Positions 16,535 to 26,313 of a DNA stretch of 64,000 nucleotides are shown one piece after another (the stretch's first letter is position 1; every line of letters starts with the position of its first letter). The notes beneath the pieces were generated by a model that was given only the letters and a program-made list of their open reading frames with translations, did not search any database and was not told where the DNA came from. The position numbers were made by a program, and so were the translations under genes. Origin of the DNA: DASRDS01 sp035570055 (GTDB lineage Bacteria; Gemmatimonadota; Gemmatimonadetes; Gemmatimonadales; Gemmatimonadaceae); the NCBI GenBank assembly GCA_035570055.1, contig DATMLM010000089.1:62001-126000 (forward strand), read 5' to 3'.

Positions 16535-17938
16535 ATGAGTAAGTGGGTACTACTCAGTTTGGGACTCGCATCGAGCCTGGCGGCGCAGCAGCCGAGCGGC
16601 GCGAAAGCATACGTGACGGTCGCGGACCCGGTGGTCGCGCTCACCAACGCGACCGTGATCGATGGGACCGGCGCGGCTCCGGTGAAAAACGAGACCATCA
16701 TCATCCAGGGCGGGAAGATCGCGCAGGTCGGCCCAGCGGCGAGTGTGCCGGTGCCCGCGGGGGCGAAGACGATCGACCTGCACGGAAGCACCGTGATCCC
16801 TGGCCTCGTCGGCATGCACGACCACCTGTTCTACTTCGCCGTAGGCGGCCGCGAGATAATGGATAGCTATTCGGGGCCGCGACTGTACCTGGGCTCGGGC
16901 GTGACGACCATCCGCACCGCGGGATCGATCTCGCCCTACGAAGACATCACGACGAAACGCGAGATCGACGAGGGCAAAGCAGCAGGCCCCCGCATCTACA
17001 TCACGGCCCCATACATCACGGGCAACGGCCCGAATGGCGCCGGGATCATGGCCGTGCTCAACACGCCCGACCAGGCCAAGGAGTTCGTCGACTACTGGTC
17101 TACCCAAGGCGCGACCTGGCTGAAGGCGTATACGGACATTCACCGCGCCGAGCTCGGGGCCGCGATCCAGGAGGCGCACAAGAAGGGCCTGAAAGTCACC
17201 GGCCATCTCTGCTCCGTGACGTATCAAGAAGCGGTCGATCTCGGTATCGACAATCTCGAGCATGGATACGCGACCGCGACGGATTTCGACGCATCGAAGA
17301 CGCCGGACGCCTGCCCGGCGGGCAGCCTCGCCACCGTGGCCAACGCCTCGCCGAATGCCGCGACGGCGAAGGCGGTCTACAAGAAGATGATCGACCACAA
17401 AGTGTCGATGACCTCGACGCTCGACGTCTTCGAGATGCTGCTCCCGAACCGCCCGTATGATCCGCGGTTGCCGGACCTCATGTCGCCGGATCTGCGCACG
17501 CTATTCCTGCAAGTGCGCGCACACATCGACTCCGGTGGCTCGTGGCCGTTCCACACCGAGGCCATCAAGAACGCGGAGGCGTTCGAGAAGGGATTCTACG
17601 ACGCCGGAGGTTTCCTCGTCGCGGGCAGCGATCCGACCGGTATCGGCACACCGCCGGGCCTCGGCGATCAGCGCGAGTACGAATTACTCGCCGAAGGGGG
17701 CTTCACGGCGCCGCAAATCGTGCAGATCATGTCGGCGAACGGCGCCAAGGTGCTCGGGGCGTACGACAAGTTCGGCTCGATCGAGCGCGGGAAATCCGCC
17801 GATCTCGTCGTCCTCGACGGCGACTTGGCTTCTGACCCCGCGGTCATTCACAAAGTCACGACAGTTTTCAAAGAAGGTGTGGGGTATGACTCGGCCAAGC
17901 TCATCGCCGACTGCAAGGGGCATCTCGGGGTCAACTAG
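16535..17938 (+). CDS. Secreted amidohydrolase family protein
   Basis: This 467-residue protein has a signal peptide (MSKWVLLSLGLASSLAAQ). It shows the amidohydrolase composite fold: an N-terminal strand region NATVIDGTGAAP, the domain junction VIPGLVGMHDHLFY with the HxH metal motif, VTGHLCSVTYQ and NLEHGYA as later metal histidines, an AGSDPTGIG aspartate, and a C-terminal GSIERGKSADLVVLDGDL. ATG 16535 has GGAG upstream and starts 2 bases after the oxidase stop. The frame is open far upstream, but that part is antisense or shadow. It is probably an exported imidazolonepropionase-like or dipeptidase-like hydrolase. Its stop is directly adjacent to the stop of the opposing kinase-permease gene. 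Confidence 0.92.
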   Translation: MSKWVLLSLGLASSLAAQQPSGAKAYVTVADPVVALTNATVIDGTGAAPVKNETIIIQGGKIAQVGPAASVPVPAGAKTIDLHGSTVIPGLVGMHDHLFYFAVGGREIMDSYSGPRLYLGSGVTTIRTAGSISPYEDITTKREIDEGKAAGPRIYITAPYITGNGPNGAGIMAVLNTPDQAKEFVDYWSTQGATWLKAYTDIHRAELGAAIQEAHKKGLKVTGHLCSVTYQEAVDLGIDNLEHGYATATDFDASKTPDACPAGSLATVANASPNAATAKAVYKKMIDHKVSMTSTLDVFEMLLPNRPYDPRLPDLMSPDLRTLFLQVRAHIDSGGSWPFHTEAIKNAEAFEKGFYDAGGFLVAGSDPTGIGTPPGLGDQREYELLAEGGFTAPQIVQIMSANGAKVLGAYDKFGSIERGKSADLVVLDGDLASDPAVIHKVTTVFKEGVGYDSAKLIADCKGHLGVN

Positions 17939-20900
17939 TCACTCCGCGCGCATGGCCGACATCGGGTCTACTGCTGCCGCCCGAAGCGACGGCAGCAGGG
18001 TGGCCAGGAGGCCTAATGCGACGAGCCCAAGGGTCGCGAGCAACCACGTGGGTGTGTCGAGTGGACTGAGTCCGTAGAGGTTGGCCGCGAGCACGCGAGT
18101 GACGAGCGCGCTCGCGGCCAATCCGCACACGACCCCGATGGCGATCAGCCGGAGCCCGCCGTTCACGACCAACCCGATCGTGCGGGCGGGCGTGCTGCCG
18201 AGCGCTGTTCTGATGCCCAGCTCGCGCGTGCGCTGTGCGACAGCGTAGCTCAATACCCCGTGCAACCCCGCTCCCGCCAAGACGACCGCGATGCCGGCAA
18301 AGAGCCCGATCGCGACCAGGAAAAATCGCTGGCGCCGAACGCTGTCGCGAATGAGGTCGTGCATCGGCATGACGCGTGTCACAGCGGCCCGGGGGTCGAC
18401 GGCGCGGATCGCGGCCGCGACACTGCGGCTCACGCTTCGCGGGTCCCCACGCACGCGCACCATGATGTTGTACACTGACGCGGAGCGGTACGGGATATAG
18501 AACTCGGCGCGTGGCTCGCTGATGGGCCCAGTGTTCCTGATCGTGGTGACGACGCCGACGATGGTCGCGAGCGTGGAGTCGGTCGTGTACCACCGCTTGC
18601 CGATCGGGTTTTCGCCGGGGAAGTCGCGCTTCACCAAGGCCTCATTCACGACGACCACCTTCGGCTCCCCTTCCTGGACGTCCGCATCGAGCAGCAATCG
18701 TCCCGCGAGGAGGCGCTGTTGCGTGACACCGAAGAACCCGGGTGTCACGTCGCGGACTTCGACGACCGGAAGGCGCGTGGTCACATCGTTCGGGCGCCCC
18801 TCATAACGGGCGCCGGTATTGACGCCCCAGGTCCGAAACGGCAGCTCGGAGATAGCACCGACCGCGACGACGCCCGGCACACGAGCGATGGCATCGATCG
18901 ACGGATCCAGAAAGCGCTGCACGGACGTGCCCGTCGTATAGGCCACGGGCGAGATCGCGGTCTCGAGCGTCAGCACGTGAGTGGGATCGAAGCCCGGGTC
19001 TTGCTGGAGCAGTCGCGTGAATGCCTTGAGGACGAGTCCCGCGGCGATGACGAGGATGAGTGATAGTGCGACCTCGACGACCACGAGCGTACCGAACGCG
19101 CGCCGGGCACTTCGGCCCGCCCCTCCGCCACGTCCGCCGCGCAAGACATCCTGCGGGTCGACCTGCGTGCCGCGCCAGGCCGGCAGTGCGCCGGCGAGCA
19201 CCGCGATGAGCCCCGACAGCAGGAGCGCGAAGGGGATCGCGCGGACGCCGACGAACACGTTGGAGAGTTGCGGCAGGTCTTCCGAGAGGTGCACGCCGGT
19301 GGCTCGAATGCCGATCCACGCGAGTCCGATGCCGAGCGCGACGCCCGATACCGCTAACGCGAGGCTCTCGACGAGGACCGGACGCACGACGTCCCACCGG
19401 GTGGCGCCGAGCGCGGCGCGGACGGCGTACTCTCGCTGGCGGTGAACGCCACGGGCGAGGAGCAGGCAGATGACGTTGCTCGTCGCGACCAAGAGAACCA
19501 ACGAGACGGCCCCGAGCAGCAGCAGGAGGGGTCCTCGGACGTGGGCGACATCATCGGCCTGCATCGCCACGGCCCGCATCGATTCTTCGCGCCAGTCCGG
19601 ATAGATCTTCGCGATGTCGGCGAAGCGCTCCGCCAACTCGCGATCGGCGTCGCGCACGTTCGCCCCGGGGGCGAGCCGGCCGAACGCGCAGAGGAAATTC
19701 CACCCGCGCGAATGCAGTTCAGCTTGCGTGAAGACCAAAGGAATCCATACATCGGCCTCGAGTCGGCGGTCCCCATGCGGCAGGCGAAATTCCGGCGGGA
19801 GGACACCGACGACGGTCCGCGACCGCCCGTCCAACACGATCGTCCGTCCGATGAGCGTGGTGTCGGCCCCGAACCGCGTCTGCCACAGCTCGTGGCTGAG
19901 GACGACGACGGGCGCATCCGCTGCGGCGTCCGCACTGTCGAGCAGCCGGCCATGGGATGGGGACACGCCGAGCGCCGAGAACGTGTTCCCGCTGGCCCGC
20001 ATGAGGTTGAGACGCTCGGCCGCGTCGGGTAGGGTCACGAGCCCCGAGGTCTGGTCGACTGCCGCGAGATCGCGCAACTCGTGCAGCGAGCGGCCGAGGT
20101 CCAGAAAGTTGGGCGGAGAGAGCGGGCTCGTATCGAAGCGGAGCGCCTTGCGGTAGATGGTGACCAGCTCGCGTGCGTGGGTGAACGGGAGCGGCTGGAT
20201 CAGCGCACGGTCGATCGCGCTGTAGACACCGGTCATCGCGCCCGTACCGAGTGCGAGGCAGATGAGCGCGTAGACGGTGACACTCGGCGCCCGGATCAGT
20301 CCCCGCACGCCGCCGCGGACATCGGCGAGCGTGACTGTCGCGCGTGGCGGCGCCGCCGGTTCCTGCAGCGCGCGCACGACGTCCATGGCGGATCGTGGCC
20401 GCTGGGCCGGCTCCTTGGCCAGGCACTGGAGAAGCATCCGCTCGATGTCGGGAGGAACGTCAGACCGCCGGCGCGTGATGGGCTGGGGCGTTTCGGTCAG
20501 ATGCGCGGTCATGAGCTTCCGCACCGTCGGACCGGCAAACGGCGGCGCGCCCACGAGCATCTCGTATCCGACGACGCCGAGCGCATAGAGGTCCGTCCGC
20601 GGGTCGACCTCGTCGCCCGCGATCTGTTCCGGCGCCATGTAGGTCGGCGTGCCGAGGGACGTGCCTTCGCTCGTCATCGGCGCGCGGGTGCGCGATTTCG
20701 CGACACCGAAGTCGGTGACGACGGCCGAGTGGGCCGTCAGGAGAATGTTGTCGGGCTTGATATCGCGATGGACGACGCCGCGCTCGTGCGCGAACGCGAG
20801 CGCCCGCGCGACGTCGATCAAAATGCTCACGGCCTCGCGGACCGAGAGCGGGCCACGGGTCAGTCGCTGCCGCAGCGACTCGCCATCGACATAGGGCATG

Positions 20901-21151
20901 ACGAAGTACGGCAATCCATTGAGCTCGCCGGCCGAGAGCACCGGGACGATCTGCGGGTGCGTGAAGGTCGCGACCAGCGCGATCTCGGCCCGGAAGCGCT
21001 CGAGCGCGTCCGGCGTGGCCATCGTGTTCGGCAGGACTTTAATGACGACGGATCGCCCGAGCGACTCATCCTTGGCGAGGAAGACGGCTGACATCCCGCC
21101 GCCTTCGAGTTGCCGGACTACACGGAATCGGCCTTCAATGAGTTCGTTCAT
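17939..21151 (-). CDS. Ser/Thr protein kinase fused to ADOP-type permease
   Basis: Residues 1-275 form a Hanks-type kinase: glycine loop LEGGGMSAVFLA, K38 in VVIKVL, catalytic HRDIKPDN with D130, DFG at 147-149 and YMAPEQ. After a short linker (about 275-290) the protein continues as a MacB/FtsX-type permease: one helix at VTVYALICLALGTGAMT, a periplasmic MacB-like domain, a three-helix FtsX domain, and a second copy of this half ending near 1070. No ATPase gene is adjacent, as is usual for ADOP proteins. Kinase and permease in one chain place a cytoplasmic kinase on a membrane machine with a large periplasmic sensor part. It is transcribed divergently from the PadR gene at 21227. Confidence 0.92.
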   Translation of the reverse strand: MNELIEGRFRVVRQLEGGGMSAVFLAKDESLGRSVVIKVLPNTMATPDALERFRAEIALVATFTHPQIVPVLSAGELNGLPYFVMPYVDGESLRQRLTRGPLSVREAVSILIDVARALAFAHERGVVHRDIKPDNILLTAHSAVVTDFGVAKSRTRAPMTSEGTSLGTPTYMAPEQIAGDEVDPRTDLYALGVVGYEMLVGAPPFAGPTVRKLMTAHLTETPQPITRRRSDVPPDIERMLLQCLAKEPAQRPRSAMDVVRALQEPAAPPRATVTLADVRGGVRGLIRAPSVTVYALICLALGTGAMTGVYSAIDRALIQPLPFTHARELVTIYRKALRFDTSPLSPPNFLDLGRSLHELRDLAAVDQTSGLVTLPDAAERLNLMRASGNTFSALGVSPSHGRLLDSADAAADAPVVVLSHELWQTRFGADTTLIGRTIVLDGRSRTVVGVLPPEFRLPHGDRRLEADVWIPLVFTQAELHSRGWNFLCAFGRLAPGANVRDADRELAERFADIAKIYPDWREESMRAVAMQADDVAHVRGPLLLLLGAVSLVLLVATSNVICLLLARGVHRQREYAVRAALGATRWDVVRPVLVESLALAVSGVALGIGLAWIGIRATGVHLSEDLPQLSNVFVGVRAIPFALLLSGLIAVLAGALPAWRGTQVDPQDVLRGGRGGGAGRSARRAFGTLVVVEVALSLILVIAAGLVLKAFTRLLQQDPGFDPTHVLTLETAISPVAYTTGTSVQRFLDPSIDAIARVPGVVAVGAISELPFRTWGVNTGARYEGRPNDVTTRLPVVEVRDVTPGFFGVTQQRLLAGRLLLDADVQEGEPKVVVVNEALVKRDFPGENPIGKRWYTTDSTLATIVGVVTTIRNTGPISEPRAEFYIPYRSASVYNIMVRVRGDPRSVSRSVAAAIRAVDPRAAVTRVMPMHDLIRDSVRRQRFFLVAIGLFAGIAVVLAGAGLHGVLSYAVAQRTRELGIRTALGSTPARTIGLVVNGGLRLIAIGVVCGLAASALVTRVLAANLYGLSPLDTPTWLLATLGLVALGLLATLLPSLRAAAVDPMSAMRAE

Positions 21152-21226
21152 GGTCGGTAAGACGGCCCGATTGCCCCGAGGGTTTCTTTGTGCTACCGTA
21201 CCCCTAGACGTGACAGGGGAGCAGCG

Positions 21227-21556
21227 ATGGATCTACCACAGGGCACGCTCGGAATCCTGATCCTCAAGGCCTTGCTCACCGGCCCGACGCACGGATACGG
21301 CATCGCGCGCTGGGTCGAGGACACGGCCGGCGACGTCGTACGGATCGAGGAGGGTTCGCTGTATCCGGCCCTCCGGCGCCTGGAGGACAAGGGCCTGATC
21401 CGCTCGTCGTGGGGGCTATCGGAGAACAAGCGCCGCGCCCGGTTCTATACCATCACCGTACCGGGTCGCAAGCACCTCCGCGACGAGGTCGAGGGGTGGC
21501 TCCGGTACACCAACGCGATCGCCCAGGTGCTGCGTGCGGCGCCTGCCATGGCGTAG
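21227..21556 (+). CDS. PadR family transcriptional regulator
   Basis: This 109-residue PadR repressor shows GTLGILILKALLTGPTHGYG, the wing segment EEGSLYPALRRLEDKGLI, and the ENKRRARFYTIT strand typical of the group that accompanies ADOP permease genes. ATG 21227 is preceded by AGGGGA. It is followed after 3 bases by the first of four permease genes, so it probably represses the whole set. The 75-base region shared with the divergent kinase-permease gene may hold its operator; CCCCT and AGGGG repeats flank a 9-base centre there, but this is weak. Confidence 0.93.
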   Translation: MDLPQGTLGILILKALLTGPTHGYGIARWVEDTAGDVVRIEEGSLYPALRRLEDKGLIRSSWGLSENKRRARFYTITVPGRKHLRDEVEGWLRYTNAIAQVLRAAPAMA

Positions 21557-21559
21557 CGT

Positions 21560-23929
21560 ATGAATCGGCTCTGGCAGGATGCGCGGGTTGCGCTGCGCGG
21601 GTTCCGCAGGAGCCCGACGTTCGTGGTGACCGCGGTGCTGATCCTCGGCGTGGGGATCGGCATGGCCACGGCGATGTGGACGGTGTTCAACGCGGTCCTG
21701 CTCCGACCACTCCCCGTACGGGACGCTGATCGCGTCGTTCTGCTGCGCGCGCTCGATCAGTCGGGTGTTGAGATCTCGTTCCAGCCGAACGAGATCGATG
21801 AGTTCCGCCGGTCGAGCCGGACAACGCACGACGTCGCGGGCATTGTGCACTGGTCCAGTCCCTCGCCCACCCTGCTGCTCGACGGCGATCACCCCATGGT
21901 GCTCGCATGGATGCTCGTCACCGGGAATCTGTTCGATCTGTTAGGCGCGAAACCCGCGCTCGGCCGCTTGCTGCAACCGACCGACGACTCCAAGTCACAC
22001 GTGATCGTGTTGAGCTATGATGCCTGGCGGCGCCGCTTCAATGGCGATCCGTCGGTGATCGGTCACCGCCTGCTGCTGCCGTACGATGGCTTGTTCTACA
22101 CGATCGTCGGCGTCGCACAACCCGGGCTCGACTACCCGGTGGGCGTCGAGGCATGGGTTCCCGTGCTTGCCGGTGGGGGATATCCGTTGAACGTGGTGGC
22201 GCGGCTCGCTCCAGGGGCCACGCCGGCAGCGGCTCGAGCGGAGTTTCTCGCGGCGGCCGCGCCTTTGTTCAGCCGCCATCAAATGCCAGTGAGGGTCGCC
22301 GGCGCCACCGTGCGCACGTTACGCCAGGGCGTCGTGGCGGACGCGAAGCCCGTAGTGGTCGTGCTGACGGCGGCCGTCGGTCTGCTGCTGCTCATTGCGT
22401 GTGTGAACGTCGGCAACTTGCTCCTGCTGCGCGCCGCCGGCCGCGCTCGTGAGATCGCCGTGCGCCGTTCTCTGGGTGCCACATACGCCGATATCGTCCG
22501 ACAGCTGCTCATCGAGAGTACGCTCCTTGGCCTCGCCGGTGGCCTGATGGGACTCGGGCTCGGTGAGCTCGCGCGCCGCATACTCGTTGCACTCGCTCCG
22601 GCACAACTGCCGCGCCTGGACGTCGTCCGCTTCTCCGGCGCTCCGGTCGCGACGGCGGTGACGCTCGCCCTGCTGACCGTACTCATATTCGGCGTGTTGC
22701 CCGCGCTCACCGCGGCCAATCGCCCGCTGCGCCTCGATGAGCGCGCGGCAACCACGACCCGGCAACGCCGGCGCGTCCGACAGTGGCTGGTCGCCTCGCA
22801 GGTTTCGCTGGCGCTTGTGCTGCTCGCCGGCGCCGGCCTTCTCCTCCGCAGTCTCGCGCGACTCCAACACCTCGACCTCGGCTACGCGAAGGATCACGTC
22901 ACAGTCGTCAACCTCATGATGTCCCCGTCCGACACGGGGCTCGGATATCTGGTGTCGGTATACAAGGTTGTCGCGGACCTGAAGGCCATCCCGAGTGTCA
23001 CCGCCGTGTCGCCGATGATGTTTGTGCCGTTCGTCGGACCGGGCATGTATGCGCTCACGTGGGAGGCCGAGGGCCAGCCGGCGTCGGAGACCCAGGCGAA
23101 CCCCACCACACCGCTCGAGGTCGCGGGTCCCGATTACTTCCGCGCGTTCGGCGTGCCAGTCCTGCGCGGTCGCGCGTTCCTGGACACGGATCGCAACGGC
23201 GGACCTCTGGTCGCGATCGTGAGCGAGGCAGCCGCGCGCCGGTACTGGCCCGGTCAGGACCCGATCGGCAAGCGCATTCGGATTCGCTACGACAAGAGCA
23301 ACTGGTGGACGGTCGTCGGTGTCGTCGGCGACACGCATCTCCGCGTCATGCGCCAATCGACGCCAATGATTTACCTGCCGTGGTGCCAGTTTAACTGGCA
23401 GGGCGCGTTGGTGATGCGCTCGACCGCGAGCGTGTCGCAGGCCGCCGTCCGGCGAGCCATCGCTGACGCCGATCCGAGCCTGACGCTGTGGTCTGTGCAG
23501 ACGATGGACCAGTATCTCGACGAGCCACTCGCCGAACCGCGACTCAGCTCATTGCTGCTCTCGGGGTTCGGCCTCGTCGCCCTGGCGCTCGCCGCAATCG
23601 GACTATACGGGATCATGGCTTCGGCCGTACGCGAGCAGACTCGCGACATCGGCGTCCGCATGGCGCTTGGAGCCACCCCGGGCCGAGTGCGCGCGGACGT
23701 GCTGCGCCGCGCTTTGCTGGTGTGCCTCGGCGGGGCGGCCCTAGGGATTGCCCTCGCAGTCGCGGCCAGTCGCGTACTCGCCTCGTTGCTCTTTGAAGTG
23801 AGTCCAACAGATCCGGTGGCGCTATTCGGCGCGTGCGGGGTATTGCTGGTCGTCGCGGCGATCGCCGCGTACCTGCCGGCCTCTCATGCGAGCCGGGTCG
23901 ACCCGGCTCGGGCGCTGCAAGGGGAATAG
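21560..23929 (+). CDS. ADOP-type MacB/FtsX permease, copy 1
   Basis: This 789-residue permease starts MNRLWQDARVALRGF, then a first helix (FVVTAVLILGVGIGMATA), a MacB-like periplasmic domain, an FtsX domain of three helices, and a second half of the same layout ending in ARALQGE. The N-terminal prefix domain seen in many ADOP proteins is missing. The last helix block contains IGLYGIMASAVREQTRDIGV and RMALGATPGRV, shared by all four tandem copies. The partner ATPase is not nearby. Export or mechanotransmission of an unknown substrate is assumed from MacB relatives. It is the first gene after the PadR gene. Confidence 0.92.
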   Translation: MNRLWQDARVALRGFRRSPTFVVTAVLILGVGIGMATAMWTVFNAVLLRPLPVRDADRVVLLRALDQSGVEISFQPNEIDEFRRSSRTTHDVAGIVHWSSPSPTLLLDGDHPMVLAWMLVTGNLFDLLGAKPALGRLLQPTDDSKSHVIVLSYDAWRRRFNGDPSVIGHRLLLPYDGLFYTIVGVAQPGLDYPVGVEAWVPVLAGGGYPLNVVARLAPGATPAAARAEFLAAAAPLFSRHQMPVRVAGATVRTLRQGVVADAKPVVVVLTAAVGLLLLIACVNVGNLLLLRAAGRAREIAVRRSLGATYADIVRQLLIESTLLGLAGGLMGLGLGELARRILVALAPAQLPRLDVVRFSGAPVATAVTLALLTVLIFGVLPALTAANRPLRLDERAATTTRQRRRVRQWLVASQVSLALVLLAGAGLLLRSLARLQHLDLGYAKDHVTVVNLMMSPSDTGLGYLVSVYKVVADLKAIPSVTAVSPMMFVPFVGPGMYALTWEAEGQPASETQANPTTPLEVAGPDYFRAFGVPVLRGRAFLDTDRNGGPLVAIVSEAAARRYWPGQDPIGKRIRIRYDKSNWWTVVGVVGDTHLRVMRQSTPMIYLPWCQFNWQGALVMRSTASVSQAAVRRAIADADPSLTLWSVQTMDQYLDEPLAEPRLSSLLLSGFGLVALALAAIGLYGIMASAVREQTRDIGVRMALGATPGRVRADVLRRALLVCLGGAALGIALAVAASRVLASLLFEVSPTDPVALFGACGVLLVVAAIAAYLPASHASRVDPARALQGE

Positions 23930-23932
23930 ATC

Positions 23933-26311
23933 ATGAGTCGACTCTGGCAGGACGCGAGACTGGCGCTGCGGGGATTCCGGCGGAGCCCGACGTTCACGGT
24001 GACTGTGGTGCTGATCCTCGGCATTGGCATCGGTGTCGCGTCGGCGATGTGGGCCGTCACGTCGGCGGTGCTCATGCGTCCGCTCCCGGTCGCTGACCAG
24101 GATCGCATCATCGAACCGCGCGCGCGAGACGCCGCCGGTGTCGACCTCTCGATGTCGCCCCAGGAAGCACTGCAACTCGCGCGATCGTCGCGCACGATGC
24201 GTGGGATAGCGTCATTTGCCCATTGGGGCGCGGTGCAGTCGGCGTTCAAGGATGGCGACCGCTCGGTCGAGATGTCCAAGGCGCAGGTCACCGGGAATTT
24301 CTTCGAGGTCCTTGGCGCGCGGCCGTTCATCGGACGGCTCCTCCAGCCGGAGGACGACAGCACCTCCCACGTGCTGGTGCTGAGCTACCGTGTGTGGCGC
24401 CGTCAATTTGGCGGCGATCGGGCGATCATCGGCCGCCATCTCTTTGATCCGTACAGCAAGGTTCGGTTGACGATCGTCGGAGTGGCGCCACCCGGACTCG
24501 ACTACCCCCTCGGCGTCGAGTGCTGGGAACCGCCCCAGTTCACCTTCTGGGTCGACCTCGTCGCCCGCCTCGCGCCAATGGCCACTGCGGGCGCGGCCCA
24601 ATCGGAGTTTCTGGCCGCGGAGCGCGAGATCAACAAGCAGCGCGGGGGCGTATACAACGTCGTAGCCGCCGATGTCAAAACACTCCGCGAAGCCATCGTC
24701 GGCGATGCGCGACAGACGATCATTGTCGTGACCGCGGCGGTCGCGCTGTTGTTGCTGATCGCGTGCGTCAACGTCGGCAACCTGTTCTTGCTTCGCGCGA
24801 CGACCCGCGGCCGCGAGCTGGCGGTGCGTCGCTCGCTCGGCGCGACGGCCGGCGATATTCTCCGTCAGCTCGTCGTCGAAAGCGCCATCCTCGCGGTCGC
24901 GGGATGTGGCCTGGGTCTCGTCGTGGCGGCGGCCGCGGATCGAGGCTTGATTGCCGCCGCGCCTCGGGAGATTCCGAATCTCGACGTCGTCCAGGCAGCG
25001 GGGGCCCCGATCGGTCCGGCGGCCGCCATCGCAGTGTTCGCCGTCCTGCTGTTCGGTTTGGCGCCAGCGATTGCCGCCGTTCACCGAAGCCCCGCATCGC
25101 CACTCCGGATTGACGCGCGATCCGGCGGCGTCACGCGACACAGCCGTCGCCTGCGCCACGCGCTGGTCGCGTCGCAAGTCGCGCTCGCCCTCATCATGCT
25201 GACCGGCGCCGGACTCCTGACGAGAAGCCTCGTTCGACTCGAGAGACTTCCGCTCGGGTACCAGGCCGACCATCTGATGATGCTGGACCTGATCCTTCCA
25301 ACCGACATCCAAACGATGGCGGACCTTCTCGCGGTGTATGACCGAGTGGCGCCCCGCCTTCGTACGCTGCCCGGGGTGACGGCACTAACGCCGGTCGAGG
25401 TCGGGCCTTTTTTGGGGCCGAGCGTGTTCACGGGTCCTTGGGAGGTCGAAGGGCAAAGCGCTGAGCAGGCCGATGCGTATCCCTTGGTACCCATAGAGTC
25501 CGGGGGTTCCGAGTACTTTCGCACGCTCGGCACTCCGATCGTCCGTGGTCGGGGTTTCGTCGACGCTGATGGAGAGCACGCTCCGAAGGTGGCGGTCGTG
25601 AGCGCATCGGTTGCGCACATGTTCTGGCCCGGCCAGGATCCCATCGGCAAACGACTCCGCTTTCGGCATGACACCGTGTGGCGCACCGTGGTGGGTGTGG
25701 CGGTTGACATCCATTATCGCACGCTACGCGAGGCCACACCGAGCGTCTTCTTGCCGTTCCGCCAGTACTTCTGGCAAGGCAATATCCTGCTGCGCAGCGC
25801 CCTGACTCCTGCCGCCTTGCTGCCGTCGATACGGCGAGCCGTTGCCGAAGGCGATCCGAAGGTCAGCGTGTGGGACGCCGTGACCATGGACGATTTGCTC
25901 GCGGGTCCGCTGGCCGGTCCGCGATTGAGCACGCTCATACTCTCGCTGTTCGGGCTCGTCGCGTTGGTGCTCGCCGCGGTGGGACTGTACGGCGTCATGG
26001 CCTCGGCCGTCCGCGAGCAAACTCGCGACATCGGCGTCCGCATGGCGCTCGGCGCGACGCCGCAACGCGTGCGCGGCGAGGTCCTCCGGCGCGCGATGCT
26101 CGTCTCCCTCGGCGGCGCCGCCGTCGGGGTCGTGGGTACGCTGGCGGGATCGCGCGTGATCGCCTCGTTGCTGTTCGAGGTGAGCCCCACCGACCCGGTC
26201 GCGTTGCTCGGAGCGTGCGTTGTGTTGCTGGCGGTTGCGGCTCTCGCGGCGTACCTGCCGGCGTATCGCGCGAGTCGCGTCGATCCATCGCGGGCACTGC
26301 AAGGGGAATAG
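23933..26311 (+). CDS. ADOP-type MacB/FtsX permease, copy 2
   Basis: This is a 792-residue paralogue of the preceding gene with the same architecture. It starts MSRLWQDARLALRGFRRSPT and ends with the same ARALQGE-like tail (SRALQGE). It lacks the prefix domain. ATG 23933 follows the previous stop by 3 bases. Divergence from copy 1 is greatest in the periplasmic domains, while the FtsX helices and the RTRDIGVRMALGATP-like segment remain close. This is the pattern expected when duplicated exporters acquire different binding partners (inference). Confidence 0.92.
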   Translation: MSRLWQDARLALRGFRRSPTFTVTVVLILGIGIGVASAMWAVTSAVLMRPLPVADQDRIIEPRARDAAGVDLSMSPQEALQLARSSRTMRGIASFAHWGAVQSAFKDGDRSVEMSKAQVTGNFFEVLGARPFIGRLLQPEDDSTSHVLVLSYRVWRRQFGGDRAIIGRHLFDPYSKVRLTIVGVAPPGLDYPLGVECWEPPQFTFWVDLVARLAPMATAGAAQSEFLAAEREINKQRGGVYNVVAADVKTLREAIVGDARQTIIVVTAAVALLLLIACVNVGNLFLLRATTRGRELAVRRSLGATAGDILRQLVVESAILAVAGCGLGLVVAAAADRGLIAAAPREIPNLDVVQAAGAPIGPAAAIAVFAVLLFGLAPAIAAVHRSPASPLRIDARSGGVTRHSRRLRHALVASQVALALIMLTGAGLLTRSLVRLERLPLGYQADHLMMLDLILPTDIQTMADLLAVYDRVAPRLRTLPGVTALTPVEVGPFLGPSVFTGPWEVEGQSAEQADAYPLVPIESGGSEYFRTLGTPIVRGRGFVDADGEHAPKVAVVSASVAHMFWPGQDPIGKRLRFRHDTVWRTVVGVAVDIHYRTLREATPSVFLPFRQYFWQGNILLRSALTPAALLPSIRRAVAEGDPKVSVWDAVTMDDLLAGPLAGPRLSTLILSLFGLVALVLAAVGLYGVMASAVREQTRDIGVRMALGATPQRVRGEVLRRAMLVSLGGAAVGVVGTLAGSRVIASLLFEVSPTDPVALLGACVVLLAVAALAAYLPAYRASRVDPSRALQGE

Positions 26312-26313
26312 GT

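Noticed and set aside
24212..25312. Long minus-strand frame opposite the second permease
   Set aside because: Arg/Asp/Gln-rich antisense composition; the plus strand is a clear permease.
25870..26313. Upstream extension of the third permease
   Set aside because: This part is a frame shadow inside the second permease gene; GTG 26314 has a good ribosome binding site and starts a recognised prefix domain.
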